From Pontixanthobacter aestiaquae (GTDB taxonomy: Bacteria > Pseudomonadota > Alphaproteobacteria > Sphingomonadales > Sphingomonadaceae): a stretch of 64,000 nt of DNA. Below, one piece after another: positions 17,284 through 26,722 of the stretch (its first letter is position 1; each line of letters begins with the position of its first letter). The notes beneath the pieces were generated by a model. The model ran no database searches, had not been told where the DNA came from, and saw only the letters and a program-made list of their open reading frames with translations. The stretch is from contig NZ_WTYZ01000001.1 of assembly GCF_009827455.1 (NCBI RefSeq), forward strand, positions 2,675,001 through 2,739,000, read 5' to 3'. A program made the position numbers and the translations under genes.

Positions 17284-17893
17284 TATTGCGGTCCGGAAAT
17301 CGCTCGGCGATTGCTCTATCAATGTCGCCTTCCAGTCAGAGGCACCGCTGGTCGCCATCATCGGGCAATCGGGTGTTGGCAAGACCACGCTTCTAAACTG
17401 TATCGCTGGACTGCTGAAACCGGACACCGGACGGATTGCGGTTGAAGGAACAACGCTGTTCGATAGCAAGCAGCAAATCGACCTCCCGCCGAACCAGCGC
17501 AATTGCGGATACGTGTTTCAGGACAGCCGCTTGTTCCCGCACAAAACAGTCAAAGAGAACCTCTTATACGGCATGGGACGAAGCGACGGTAGTATCGCAC
17601 TGTCGCTCGGTAATGCTGTCTCCCTGCTCGACATTGGCAGCCTTCTGGAGCGCAAGCCCGGCTCACTCTCCGGAGGAGAGACCCGCCGCGTCGCCATTGG
17701 CCGCGCCTTACTGTCCAACCCTAAATTCCTGCTGCTGGACGAACCGCTTGCCTCGCTCGATAACGCGCGCGCGGATCGAATAATCGAAACTATCGAACGC
17801 CTGCGCGACGAGTTGGCGATACCCATGCTTTATGTCAGTCACGACACGAACGAGGTCGCACGATTGACCGATACAGTGGTTACTCTGGACTAG
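17273..17893 (+). CDS. modC: Molybdate ABC transporter ATPase ModC, short form without MOP domain
   Basis: A 206-residue ABC ATPase. Walker A GQSGVGKT is at residues 31-38, the Q-loop is in YVFQDSRLFPH, the signature LSGGE at about 132-136 and Walker B FLLLDEP at about 152-158. The family usually has about 350 residues because a C-terminal molybdate-binding MOP domain follows. Here the protein ends just after the switch region (YVSHDTNEVARLTD), at a normal stop with no sign of a frameshift, so this is a naturally short form. It drives molybdate import with ModA and ModB. Confidence 0.9.
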   Translation: MSFDIAVRKSLGDCSINVAFQSEAPLVAIIGQSGVGKTTLLNCIAGLLKPDTGRIAVEGTTLFDSKQQIDLPPNQRNCGYVFQDSRLFPHKTVKENLLYGMGRSDGSIALSLGNAVSLLDIGSLLERKPGSLSGGETRRVAIGRALLSNPKFLLLDEPLASLDNARADRIIETIERLRDELAIPMLYVSHDTNEVARLTDTVVTLD

Positions 17894-17944
17894 ATCAATC
17901 GGGTAGCGCTAGATCACGTCACATATCGAAACAGGAGTTCATCA

Positions 17945-18469
17945 ATGCCGCTCACTCTCCACGCCGCCACAGTTCCAGCTTGGCTTCAGGTGATCGCTTC
18001 TACCCACGCTCTGGTCGACAAGGCAGAGGCGTGGTGCGACGAGAACGGCCATGACCATGGCGATATCCTAGATGCCTCGCTGGCCGAGAATATGTGGTCG
18101 TTCAATTGGCAGGTCAGCGCCGTATGGATGCACAGCGCACACGCTTTGGCGGCAGCGGAGAGCGGGATGTTCGAGCCGGACTTCTCGGCGGTGCCCGACA
18201 GTTTTGAGGCATGCCGCGCAAAGCTGGATACAGCGCGCGATTTCGCTAGCTCGGTAGATCCGCAAAGCCTTGAAGAATGGGCGGATAACAATCTGGACTT
18301 CGTGCTCGGCGGCACCACACGGATGAGCTTTACTGTACAGAATTTCCTGCTCAGTTTCAGCAATCCCAATTTCTACTTCCACGCAGCGGCAATCTACGAC
18401 ATTCTTCGCATGAAAGGCCTGGAGATCGGCAAGCGCGATTTCCTTGGTGCGGTCGCAATCAAGCAATAA
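17945..18469 (+). CDS. DUF1993 family protein
   Basis: A 174-residue soluble protein recognisable as DUF1993 from LTLHAATVPAWLQVIAS, the helical middle and the FLLSFSNPNFYFHAAAIYDILRMKGLEIGKRDFLG end. The family has a DinB-like four-helix-bundle appearance, and its function is not established. AGGAG lies 8 nt before the start. It follows modC by 51 nt on the same strand and could be cotranscribed, but nothing ties it to molybdate. Confidence 0.85.
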   Translation: MPLTLHAATVPAWLQVIASTHALVDKAEAWCDENGHDHGDILDASLAENMWSFNWQVSAVWMHSAHALAAAESGMFEPDFSAVPDSFEACRAKLDTARDFASSVDPQSLEEWADNNLDFVLGGTTRMSFTVQNFLLSFSNPNFYFHAAAIYDILRMKGLEIGKRDFLGAVAIKQ

Positions 18470-18526
18470 AACTGCTTACATACGCGAGTCTAGCAATGCG
18501 GGCATCTGCACAGTAAACGCGCGCGG

Positions 18527-19459
18527 ATGACCTATCTGACTCTCAAAAATGGCGCAGCAGCTGCAGCTCTACTCGCTCTCTTCTCGGCAGCCCCTGCAAT
18601 GGCCGAATTGCCTGAACCCGTGCGCGCGATGATCGATGCTGCGATCGCCACCGGCGATGCCGACAAGGTCGCGACTGTTTTGGAACTGGCCAAGACCACC
18701 AACCCAGATGATACTGCGGAGATTGACGCGATCAGCGCAGAGTTCAATGCAGAGCAGCAGCAATTGGCCGCCGTAGAAGCTGCCGCGAAAGAGGCAGAAA
18801 TCCGTTCGGCCGGACTGTTCGACAATTGGTCTGGCGAAGGCCAGATCGGCGCTTTCCGATCCACCGGAAACAGCAGCAATACCGGCATTACAGCAGGGCT
18901 CGAACTGACTCGCAGAGGTATCGATTGGCGGCATAAGCTGACCGGCCTTGCCGATTTTCAACGCACCAATGGCGTGACTACGCGTGAACAGTTTCTGGTC
19001 GCCTATGAGCCGAACTATCAGCTGAACGGCCGGATCTATGTCTACGGCCTTGGCCAGTATGAGCGTGACAGGTTTCAGGGCTTTTCATCGCGCATCTTGG
19101 CATCGGGCGGTGTCGGCTATCGTGCGATCGATACTGACAGCACGCAGCTATCCGTCAAAGCTGGCCCGGCCTATCGGAAGACGAGCTTTATCGGGGGCGG
19201 CAGCACCAGCAATATCGCTGGTCTCGCCGCGCTCGATTTCGATTGGCAGGTCGCCGAGCGGGTAAAGCTGACGCAGGATGCCAGCGCGCTGATCCAGTCG
19301 GGCAACAGCACCTATATCTCGACTACAGGGTTGGAAGCTGGACTGGGCGGCAATCTGTCGGCACGGATCGCTTATGCGGTTGAACATGACACCAACCCGC
19401 CTGCCGGTGCGGTGAAGACCGATACACTGACGCGCTTCACACTTATCTACGGATTCTAA
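18527..19459 (+). CDS. DUF481 (YdiY-like) outer-membrane protein
   Basis: A 310-residue exported protein with a signal peptide of about 26 residues ending APAMA-E. An alpha-helical stretch of about 70 residues rich in Ala and Glu follows. The remainder alternates polar and hydrophobic residues in a beta-barrel pattern (GLFDNWSGEGQIGAFRSTGN, YVYGLGQYERDRFQGFSSR) and ends TRFTLIYGF with terminal Phe. This is the layout of DUF481, which includes salt-induced outer-membrane protein YdiY; function unknown. It converges with the DUF3142 gene, sharing 4 nt. Confidence 0.86.
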   Translation: MTYLTLKNGAAAAALLALFSAAPAMAELPEPVRAMIDAAIATGDADKVATVLELAKTTNPDDTAEIDAISAEFNAEQQQLAAVEAAAKEAEIRSAGLFDNWSGEGQIGAFRSTGNSSNTGITAGLELTRRGIDWRHKLTGLADFQRTNGVTTREQFLVAYEPNYQLNGRIYVYGLGQYERDRFQGFSSRILASGGVGYRAIDTDSTQLSVKAGPAYRKTSFIGGGSTSNIAGLAALDFDWQVAERVKLTQDASALIQSGNSTYISTTGLEAGLGGNLSARIAYAVEHDTNPPAGAVKTDTLTRFTLIYGF

Positions 19460-20196
19460 CGCGCGCCGCCGCGAAATTTCGGGGCAAGCAGGAAAACGAC
19501 GTAGCCTTTGAAATACGGATCCCCGGCTAGGTGCTTGGGGGCAGTCCATTCGCCACCTTCGACCACAGCAACGCGGTACGGAATGTCGAGCCGCTCGGTC
19601 GCGCGCAGATATCGATCATAGTTGGGCAGCGTAGTGGTGTTCTGGTACGCTTGCACAACAATCTCGTCGAGCGCACTTGCCATTGCGGCCAGGCTTTCAT
19701 CGGAAGCGTTGGCTTGCCAGTCCATCAGCCCCGTGGCCGATAATTGCAGATCGTTGGGCAGTTTGGTTTTCAGGTCTGCCAGAAACTCTGCATATCCGCG
19801 CAAGCCGCCGGTGCTGGAATCGAAATCGATCTGGACTCCGGTTAGTCCGCCACTCCCGTTCCAGCGTTCGGCTGCATCCAGCAATTGAGTATAAGCACTT
19901 TCGCTCCAGTCCAGTCTCTCTGCGCGCACCACCAGCCACAATTCCTGCGCTTGCCCGCGCGGCGGCGTTTGCAACAGCGGTACAATCTGTGCCGGATTGT
20001 CGAGACGCAATTCACCCCAGAGCAGATAGACCGCATCCGCGCCGCGCATCTGCTCTACCGGCTCCACCCCGGGCCACAGATAGAATGCATCATAATCCGC
20101 TGGATCGACACGTTCTGGCTGCGATACTATCTCGGACACTCCGCAAGCGGAAATCAATACCGCCAGCCACAATGCAATCGCAGCTCTACCAGTAAT
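19456..20196 (-). CDS. DUF3142 lipoprotein, start codon uncertain
   Basis: The C-terminal 230 or so residues match DUF3142: YDAFYLWPGVEPVEQ, LLWGELRLDN, GLTGVQIDFDSSTGGLRGYAEFLADLK and LDEIVVQAYQN resemble a glycosidase-like (beta/alpha) barrel, function unknown. A lipoprotein signal with LISAC is clear, but no ATG or GTG lies at a sensible place. ATT at 20196 has GGGAG 7 nt upstream and yields a charged signal peptide (MTGRAAIALW...). TTG at 20172 gives a shorter one with no positive charge. The open frame extends to 20400 inside the upstream gene. The 11-nt overlap with the 712-residue protein gene indicates coupled translation. Confidence 0.72.
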   Translation of the reverse strand: MTGRAAIALWLAVLISACGVSEIVSQPERVDPADYDAFYLWPGVEPVEQMRGADAVYLLWGELRLDNPAQIVPLLQTPPRGQAQELWLVVRAERLDWSESAYTQLLDAAERWNGSGGLTGVQIDFDSSTGGLRGYAEFLADLKTKLPNDLQLSATGLMDWQANASDESLAAMASALDEIVVQAYQNTTTLPNYDRYLRATERLDIPYRVAVVEGGEWTAPKHLAGDPYFKGYVVFLLAPKFRGGAR

Positions 20197-22324
20197 ATTT
20201 GAGCTCCCGCGCCCAGAGGCTGTTCGGGTAATTTCGCTTGAGCTGATTAAACCAGCCTTCGCGAACCGGCTTTGCCACGCCCTCGCCGCCGCATGTGTTG
20301 TTGTTGCTCGGCGCGTAGCACCGCACGGCCCGATAGAGAGCATATGCGCGGTCATCGGCAGAGGCTGACCGGTCGGCCATGACAGCAGTGTACAGGTCAT
20401 GGCGAAAAGTGGGTTTGCCCGAATAGAAAGACCGGCTTCCGATCACTTCGGGCGCATCCGGCGACTGATAGCGATTGCCAAATCCGAAATCGTCAAAGCC
20501 GTTCAAGCGATAGAACTCGCCCAGACAGAGCTTGCCTTTTGACTCCGTCGGCTCGCGGGCCAAAATACTAACGGTTTCCTCCAGCATCGGGCATGCAAAT
20601 CCGTCAGCGAATTTTCCGTTGCGGAAAAGAGCCACAGGCGGATCGGGCTCGTCCAGCATGCCCCACAATCCGTAATATTCCTCAGGCAGAGTATAGTCCG
20701 CAGTCAGAGGATAGTCGCTCAGGAAGCCGCGATATTCGCCATACTGCAATTGCTTCCACAAAACCGTGAAAAGCGCAAAAGCCGGTTCGCCCTGCGGGGT
20801 CCCTTCTGCGCGAGCCTGCCGCTTTAGCAGCTCCGGTCCCGCCGACTTTCCGAGCAATATCCGGCGGATGCGCCCATCGGTGATCAGGCGATCTTCCGTG
20901 AACGCCGCGTCTAGCTTTCCGTTCTGTTCAAGCACACGCGCCAGCGCCAATTCAATCGCAGGTCGCTGCCAAATGCCTTGCGCACCGCCGATAAGCTCGC
21001 GCCAGAAGCCTTCCTCATTGCGGTCTCCCAGCGCATGCAGCGCCAACCCGCGCAAGTACTGGCGGCTGAACGCAAGCGGTGAATAGCTGTTTTGGCGCGC
21101 ATCGTCGGGCAGCAAATCGCGCACGGCCTTATAGTCTTTCTCGACATAGAAGGCGTGATTGGCCTGCAGGAACGAGTAGAGTTCGGGGTTATCGGCAAAG
21201 GTAGTACCGGCTTCCTCCAGCTCTGCCTTGGTCAGCACACCTTGGGCCCCGTCCTGATCGTAAAAATGTCCTCCACTGCGCATCCGCAGCAACAGGTTTG
21301 TCGCGACAAACAATGGATCATCAAACGCACCGTCTGGATCGCGCATGATCAGCTTGTCATCGATCTCGCTCAGCAACTCCACAGTTGCGGCATCGTTCAG
21401 GTCCGCCTTGGCAAGCGTGGCCGAGTAGACCGAGCCCAGCCGTTTCCAGTCGCTTTGTAACCACAGGGCCTTGCGGATAAGGCCGCTTGCCGATGCAGAA
21501 TAGCGCCCTTCGGGATAGGTTTTGAGATAGGCGCGGAACGCCGCTTCGGACTGCTTCGCAACACCGTGATCGACCTTCTTGAGCGGAAACCATCCCCAAT
21601 CATCTTCGGCACTGGCAATCGCTTCATTGAGCAGGGTTCGCGCGATCATGTAGCGCGACGTTTCGGTGGCCCATTGATCGAAATCGGTTGCCGCGACAAG
21701 ACCAAAATAGGTTTTGGCTCGTTGCCAATCGCCATCATAAAACGCCGCTGCGCCTTCAAGATAGGTCATAAACGCGAAGGGGCGATCTTTGATGCCGTTC
21801 GCACCGACATTGACGAAATAACCGCCATCGCGGCTGATGGCCGGAGGGTCGGGCCGATAATCGCACAGCTTACCCAGCCGTTCGCGCGATGCAGTGAGGA
21901 TGGACTTGGCGTCAGGGTCCAACCCAGCGATGGAATCGAGCGCGGAGGTGAAAGACGCGGTGCCGCTTTCCAAGGTTTGGCAGCGCCCGCCATAGGCGCT
22001 CATCGCATCGCTGTTAGTGCTGGCGGGCTGGGGATACCACGCGTGGGCAAAGAAACCCCAGCGCAAGAAATTGCGACCGTAAAAACTGTCCCAACCCAGC
22101 GTCGGATAGTCGAGCCCTGCCCCGTTGTTCCCTGCACGATCCTGCAACAGCAGGAACAGGTTCACCCGCGTATCGTTGCCAGGAGCAATCGCGATCTGGC
22201 TGACGCAACCAAGGTCGGGGTTTTCGGGAGCCCATTCCGGTGTGCAATATGCGCCGCCCGCTACTACCGGCGTCGCCATCCAGCCAGCCAGAACTCCTGC
22301 AATTGCCAGAAACGCTTTGCGCAT
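20186..22324 (-). CDS. Large exported protein of unknown function, TPR-like
   Basis: A 712-residue protein with a signal peptide of about 22 residues (ends TPVVA-G) preceded by a G-rich ribosome-binding site. The body is largely helical. Segments such as DGDWQRAKTYFGLVAATDFDQWATETSRYMIARTLL (in two pieces) and AFRAYLKTYPEGRYSASASGLIRKALW look like tetratricopeptide-type repeats; a cysteine-containing C-terminus (RAVRCYAPSNNNTCGGEG) ends in ELKYYW. I cannot name a family. It is encoded in a tight pair with the DUF3142 lipoprotein, suggesting a shared periplasmic or cell-surface job. Confidence 0.82.
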   Translation of the reverse strand: MRKAFLAIAGVLAGWMATPVVAGGAYCTPEWAPENPDLGCVSQIAIAPGNDTRVNLFLLLQDRAGNNGAGLDYPTLGWDSFYGRNFLRWGFFAHAWYPQPASTNSDAMSAYGGRCQTLESGTASFTSALDSIAGLDPDAKSILTASRERLGKLCDYRPDPPAISRDGGYFVNVGANGIKDRPFAFMTYLEGAAAFYDGDWQRAKTYFGLVAATDFDQWATETSRYMIARTLLNEAIASAEDDWGWFPLKKVDHGVAKQSEAAFRAYLKTYPEGRYSASASGLIRKALWLQSDWKRLGSVYSATLAKADLNDAATVELLSEIDDKLIMRDPDGAFDDPLFVATNLLLRMRSGGHFYDQDGAQGVLTKAELEEAGTTFADNPELYSFLQANHAFYVEKDYKAVRDLLPDDARQNSYSPLAFSRQYLRGLALHALGDRNEEGFWRELIGGAQGIWQRPAIELALARVLEQNGKLDAAFTEDRLITDGRIRRILLGKSAGPELLKRQARAEGTPQGEPAFALFTVLWKQLQYGEYRGFLSDYPLTADYTLPEEYYGLWGMLDEPDPPVALFRNGKFADGFACPMLEETVSILAREPTESKGKLCLGEFYRLNGFDDFGFGNRYQSPDAPEVIGSRSFYSGKPTFRHDLYTAVMADRSASADDRAYALYRAVRCYAPSNNNTCGGEGVAKPVREGWFNQLKRNYPNSLWARELKYYW

Positions 22325-22402
22325 GGGATCCCCCCTCTCGCCATTTTACAACGAGCCGTACTGTCTCACATCAAAGCTGAATTTGGCAAGAACGGAAGTG
22401 GC

Positions 22403-23080
22403 CTATACGCGCGCGAACCAGATCGTATGGCGCGGGCCCTTATTGTTGGGGCGGGCACGAACTTCGCGGACCTCGACATCGAAGCCGTTCTTCTCAAGAC
22501 GGCGGGTGAAGCGCGGATCCTGCGCGGCGGACCAGATCGACAGCACACCTCCCGGCGCCATTGCCTCCCCCATTTGGCGGAGCATGCGCGGCGAATAAAG
22601 CTTGTCATTCTCTTCCCGCACCAATCCGTCGGGGCCATTATCGACATCGAGCAGGATCGCGTCGAATTGCGGACGCATTCCGTCGGCAGCCTCGCCAATC
22701 GGATCGGCGACATCGGTGATTTCCAGCGACAGGCGCGGATCGGCGAGGCAATCGCCCGTGTGATGCGCCATCGGGCCTTGCGCCCATTCGATGATCTTGG
22801 GGACCAGCTCCGCCACAACCACCCGAGCATCCGGGCCAAGCCGTGCCAGCGCCGCACGCAGGGTAAAGCCCATTCCGTAACCGCCAATCAGCATGTTCGG
22901 CTTCGGTGCCGTCATCCGGTCGATAGTGAGCTCGGCCAGTTGCTCTTCCGAATATTGCATTCGGGTCGACATCAGCTCGTTGCGCTCAAGCGTAATCATA
23001 TGGTCGCGGCCATGCGCAATCAGCTCCAGCGTCGCGCCGCCGGGTACCTCTGCGCTATCGATCAATTTACGTTCAAGCAT
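22403..23080 (-). CDS. Spermidine-synthase-like methyltransferase-fold protein
   Basis: A 225-residue protein with the Rossmann core of the spermidine synthase/SAM-dependent family. It has MLIGGYGMGFTLRAAL as the nucleotide-binding loop, VVVAELVPKIIEWA with the acidic residue at the end of strand 2, and FDAILLDVDNGPDGL as the active-site Asp segment. It lacks the N-terminal beta-barrel of full spermidine synthases, so the substrate is uncertain. It ends 78 nt before the 712-residue gene on the same strand. Confidence 0.82.
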   Translation of the reverse strand: MLERKLIDSAEVPGGATLELIAHGRDHMITLERNELMSTRMQYSEEQLAELTIDRMTAPKPNMLIGGYGMGFTLRAALARLGPDARVVVAELVPKIIEWAQGPMAHHTGDCLADPRLSLEITDVADPIGEAADGMRPQFDAILLDVDNGPDGLVREENDKLYSPRMLRQMGEAMAPGGVLSIWSAAQDPRFTRRLEKNGFDVEVREVRARPNNKGPRHTIWFARV

Positions 23081-23089
23081 TCGGGTTCG

Positions 23090-24196
23090 CTAGACGATTT
23101 CGTCTTCATCGAACAGACCATCGGCAAACACCGCTTCTTCGATATCGCTCAGCCGATCTTCGGCGGTGCCGGGGCGCTCGACCTCGGCGACATGCATCAA
23201 TGCGTCGCCTTGATTAACGACCGGCAGATTGCTGCGCCCGATGATAATGCCTGCAATCGGTGCTTCAACGGCGATGTCGAGATCACCGAACGGGTCGGCC
23301 AGATATCCGACCGCCTCGCCCTTCTCGACAAAGGCGCCGCTGGCCTTGGTTGCGCGGAACATACCGCCCTCGGGCGCACGCACCCAAGTGGAACGGCGGC
23401 TCCGGACCGAAGTCGCGCCGGCCTTGCGCGGCAGTTTCACGCCCATATCGAGATGATGCATCACCCGCAGGATACCCTGCACCGCTACACGAATGCCAAG
23501 TTCATCAAAGCGCAGGGCCTCGCCAGCCTCGACCAGCAGCACATCGCAATCGTGATCGGCTGCGGTCTGGCGAAGCGAGCCCTCACGCAATTTCGAGACA
23601 ATAATAGCCGGTGCACCGAAGATGGGGGCAAGTTCCTCGGCCTTGGACCGGTTCTCGCTGATCCGGACCTGCGGCAGATTCTCGCGGTGCAGTCCAGCAG
23701 TATGAATGTCGACGCCAATACTGCTGCGGGCGATGATCTCGGTCGTGAAGCAATGCGCCAATTGCGACGCGAGCGATCCTTTGGCATTCCCCGGGAAACA
23801 CCGGTTCAGATCACGGCGATCAGGGAGATACCGCTGATGCGCAACGAAACCATATGCATTGACAATCGGGATGCACAGCAATGTTCCCGCAAGCCGCTTG
23901 GCCGAAACCGATTTGAGCAACCGTCGGACAACTTCGACGCCGATGATCTCGTCCCCATGGATGCTACCGCTGACAAATATCACGGGGCCCGGCTTCTTCC
24001 CGTGGATGACCCGCACGCGCATCGACACCTCCATATCGGTGGGCAGGCGGCTTACCGGAATATTAATCGTCTCGCTCGTTCCAGGAGCGATCGAGTGACC
24101 GGCAATTTCAAAATGAGCAACGGGTGCGGCTTTGGGCACGTACAGATACCTTAGATTTGCATGGGGTGAGCACTCATCTGCACTGCCCCCGTGCAA
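23090..24196 (-). CDS. Succinylglutamate desuccinylase/aspartoacylase-family zinc hydrolase
   Basis: A 368-residue member of the AstE/AspA carboxypeptidase-like family. The zinc ligands are visible as GSIHGDEIIG (His and Glu) and GVDIHTAG (His); DRRDLNRCFPG is the substrate-binding Arg/Asn segment. The C-terminal half has a lipoyl-like beta domain (GGMFRATKASGAFVEKGEAVG). The family removes acyl groups from amino acids or trims glutamate tails. ATG 24196 is the longest start; a GTG at 24139 preceded by AAGG would remove 19 residues that look poorly conserved. It ends 9 nt before the methyltransferase-like gene, forming an operon. Confidence 0.82.
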   Translation of the reverse strand: MHGGSADECSPHANLRYLYVPKAAPVAHFEIAGHSIAPGTSETINIPVSRLPTDMEVSMRVRVIHGKKPGPVIFVSGSIHGDEIIGVEVVRRLLKSVSAKRLAGTLLCIPIVNAYGFVAHQRYLPDRRDLNRCFPGNAKGSLASQLAHCFTTEIIARSSIGVDIHTAGLHRENLPQVRISENRSKAEELAPIFGAPAIIVSKLREGSLRQTAADHDCDVLLVEAGEALRFDELGIRVAVQGILRVMHHLDMGVKLPRKAGATSVRSRRSTWVRAPEGGMFRATKASGAFVEKGEAVGYLADPFGDLDIAVEAPIAGIIIGRSNLPVVNQGDALMHVAEVERPGTAEDRLSDIEEAVFADGLFDEDEIV

Positions 24197-24230
24197 AAGA
24201 AAAGGGGCCGCGAATTCTCGCAGCCCCTTC
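24194..24230 (-). terminator. Rho-independent terminator of the pnp operon
   Basis: AAGGGGC (24202-24208) pairs with GCCCCTT (24223-24229). An inner GCGA/TCGC stem sits across one mismatch and a 4-nt loop. On the minus strand the stem runs into TTTTCTTTT, the expected U-tract, 21 nt after the pnp stop. It overlaps the start of the desuccinylase-like gene. Confidence 0.88.
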
Positions 24231-24250
24231 CTATTGATATGAAGCGACGA

Positions 24251-26554
24251 TCAGTCCTTGAGGAAGTCCGGCACGTGGGCTTCGCCACCGCCTGAACCGC
24301 CCCCGGAACCACCTTTATCGCCGCCGTCACGGTTTCCACCGCCACCACCACGAGGACCACGGCCACCGCCGCCGCCACGTGGACGACGATCACCACCGCC
24401 ACCGCGTGGTTTATTTTCGCGTGGAGGACGCGTGTCTTCCAGCTCTTCGCCGGTTTCCTGATCAACAACGCGCATCGACAGACGGACTTTGCCGCGCTGG
24501 TCGATTTCGAGGACTTTGACTTTGACTTCTTGGCCTTCGCTCAGTTCGTCAGAGACTTTCTCTACACGCTCGTTTTTGATTTCGGACACGTGGACGAGAC
24601 CGTCCTTGCCGCCCATGAAGTTCACGAACGCACCGAAATCGACAAGGTTCACAACCTTACCGTTGTAGATTTTGCCAACTTCGGCTTCTTCCACAATGCC
24701 TTCAATCCATGCTTTAGCAGCCGCGATCTGATCGCCGTCCGAAGACGAGATTTTGATCGTACCTTCGTCGTCGATGTCGACCTTGGCGCCGGTTTCAGCA
24801 ACGATTTCACGGATGACTTTACCACCGGTACCAATGACGTCGCGGATCTTCGATTTGTCGATCTGCATCGTTTCGATACGTGGGGCGTGCTTGGACACTT
24901 CGCCGCGCGAGGCCCCGAGTGCTTCGCTCATTTTCCCAAGGATATGCGTCCGGCCTGCTTTCGCCTGCTCAAGCGCCTTGGTCATGATTTCCTGCGTGAT
25001 GCCCGCAACTTTGATGTCCATCTGGAGGCTAGTGATGCCTTCTTCCGAACCGGCTACTTTGAAGTCCATGTCGCCGAGATGATCTTCATCACCCAGAATG
25101 TCGGACAGAACCGCAAACTCCTCGCCTTCGAGGATCAGGCCCATTGCGATGCCCGAAACGGCACGCTTTAGCGGAACACCTGCATCCATCATCGACAATG
25201 CACCGCCGCAAACCGTCGCCATCGAAGACGAGCCGTTGGACTCGGTGATGTCCGACAGAACACGGATTGTGTACGGGAAGTCTTCAACCGTTGGCAGAAC
25301 CGGACGGAGCGCGCGGAATGCGAGCTTACCGTGGCCGGTTTCGCGGCGGCTTGTGAAGCCAAAGCGGCCCACTTCGCCGACCGAATAAGGCGGGAAGTTA
25401 TAGTGCAGCATGAAGTTGGTGTACGACAGACCTTCAAGACCATCGATCATCTGCTCGGCGTCTTTGGTGCCCAGCGTAGTGGTACAAATCGCCTGCGTTT
25501 CACCGCGGGTGAACAGCGCCGAACCGTGGGTCCGTGGCAGAAGGCCGACCATCGCTTCGATAGGACGTACTTCGTCGAGCTTCCGCCCGTCGATGCGGGT
25601 GCCGTCTTTGATGATCGAGCCGCGAACGATGTCGCTTTCCAGCTTTTTCACCAGTTTCAGGCGGCCCATATATTCAGCCGGATCGCTTTCAGCCAAGTCA
25701 GCATAGTGATCGCGGGCCTTTTCACGGGCAGCGTTCACCGCATCCTGACGGGCCGATTTGTCGGTCAGCTTGTAAGCTGCTGCGATATCGTCACCGATAA
25801 CGCCGCGCAGTTCTTCGAGGGCGGCTGATTTGTCTTCAACCTTGTCGAGTTCCCAAGGCTCTTTCGCCGCTTGCTCAGCGAGATCGATGATCGCGCCGAT
25901 GACTTTACGGCTTTCTTCGTGAGCGAACATTACCGCGCCGAGCATTTGCTCTTCGGTCAGTTCTTTCGCTTCGGATTCAACCATCATCACTGCGTCTTGT
26001 GTCGCAGCAACAACCAGATCGAGATTTCCGTCTTCGCCGAGAGCGTCTGCGACGGTCGGGTTGAGGACGTATTCGCCATCATTGTTGAAGCCGACGCGCG
26101 CTGCGCCGATTGGACCCATGAAGGGCAGACCACTGATGGTCAGAGCGGCAGATGCTGCGATCATTGCAACGATATCCGGCTCGGTTTCGCCGTCATAAGA
26201 CATGACCTGACAGATCACGTTGATTTCGTTGTAGAAACCTTCTGGGAACAGCGGACGGCACGGACGGTCGATCAGGCGGCTGGTCAGTGTTTCTTTTTCA
26301 GTCGCACGGCCTTCACGCTTGAAGAAGCCGCCCGGGATACGGCCAGCAGCCGAGAATTTTTCTTGATAGTGTACGGTCAATGGGAAGAAGTCTTGGCCTT
26401 CTTTGACCGATTTTGCGGCAGTCACGGCGCACAGCACCACGGTTTCGCCATAGGTGGCCAGAACAGCGCCGTCTGCTTGACGGGCAATCTGACCGGTTTC
26501 GAGAGTGAGGGTTTTTCCGCCCCATTCAATCGATACGGTTTTCTTGTCGAACAT
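24251..26554 (-). CDS. pnp: Polyribonucleotide nucleotidyltransferase (PNPase)
   Basis: A 767-residue PNPase with two RNase PH domains ([29 protein letters not shown]; the catalytic-region [18 protein letters not shown]), a KH domain ([20 protein letters not shown]) and an S1 domain ([21 protein letters not shown]). It degrades RNA 3' to 5' with phosphate. The last 61 residues (707-767) are an unusual Gly/Arg-rich tail with repeated RGGGG blocks. It closes the truB-rpsO-pnp unit and is followed by a strong terminator. A 168-nt intergenic region with a stem-loop and a 16-bp palindrome precedes it. Confidence 0.98.
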   Translation of the reverse strand: MFDKKTVSIEWGGKTLTLETGQIARQADGAVLATYGETVVLCAVTAAKSVKEGQDFFPLTVHYQEKFSAAGRIPGGFFKREGRATEKETLTSRLIDRPCRPLFPEGFYNEINVICQVMSYDGETEPDIVAMIAASAALTISGLPFMGPIGAARVGFNNDGEYVLNPTVADALGEDGNLDLVVAATQDAVMMVESEAKELTEEQMLGAVMFAHEESRKVIGAIIDLAEQAAKEPWELDKVEDKSAALEELRGVIGDDIAAAYKLTDKSARQDAVNAAREKARDHYADLAESDPAEYMGRLKLVKKLESDIVRGSIIKDGTRIDGRKLDEVRPIEAMVGLLPRTHGSALFTRGETQAICTTTLGTKDAEQMIDGLEGLSYTNFMLHYNFPPYSVGEVGRFGFTSRRETGHGKLAFRALRPVLPTVEDFPYTIRVLSDITESNGSSSMATVCGGALSMMDAGVPLKRAVSGIAMGLILEGEEFAVLSDILGDEDHLGDMDFKVAGSEEGITSLQMDIKVAGITQEIMTKALEQAKAGRTHILGKMSEALGASRGEVSKHAPRIETMQIDKSKIRDVIGTGGKVIREIVAETGAKVDIDDEGTIKISSSDGDQIAAAKAWIEGIVEEAEVGKIYNGKVVNLVDFGAFVNFMGGKDGLVHVSEIKNERVEKVSDELSEGQEVKVKVLEIDQRGKVRLSMRVVDQETGEELEDTRPPRENKPRGGGGDRRPRGGGGGRGPRGGGGGNRDGGDKGGSGGGSGGGEAHVPDFLKD

Positions 26555-26614
26555 GTATTTTCCTTATGATCCCGCCAGCCACATTGCTGCGCGGGGCCTT
26601 CTATTTCCGGGAGA

Positions 26615-26630
26615 ACCGGCCCGGGCCGGT
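26615..26630. other. 16-bp perfect palindrome in the pnp leader
   Basis: ACCGGCCCGGGCCGGT is a perfect GC-only-core palindrome 61 nt upstream of the pnp start codon. It could form a cruciform or serve as an mRNA element in the untranslated leader. PNPase leaders are cleaved by RNase III in enterobacteria, but equivalence here is not shown. Confidence 0.45.
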
Positions 26631-26690
26631 GTGGAGCATCTTTGGCTCCGTTGGTCCCCAAGCCGAATTGCTTGGGATGCCAGATAGTGA

Positions 26691-26713
26691 AACGGCTCCC
26701 GATGGGAGCCGTT
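26691..26713 (-). terminator. Stem-loop between rpsO and pnp
   Basis: AACGGCTCCC and GGGAGCCGTT make a perfect 10-bp stem with a 3-nt loop, starting 10 nt after the rpsO stop. No T-tract follows on the minus strand (TCACTATC), so it probably gives partial termination or a stable 3' end while allowing readthrough to pnp. Confidence 0.65.
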
Positions 26714-26722
26714 CCGAAACTC

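Noticed and set aside
21566..24154. 862-codon open frame on the plus strand
   Set aside because: It runs antisense through three well-supported minus-strand genes and their gaps, has no recognisable domain and mirrors their codon bias.
24258..24461. Proline-rich 67-codon frame opposite the end of pnp
   Set aside because: It is the antisense of the RGG tail codons.
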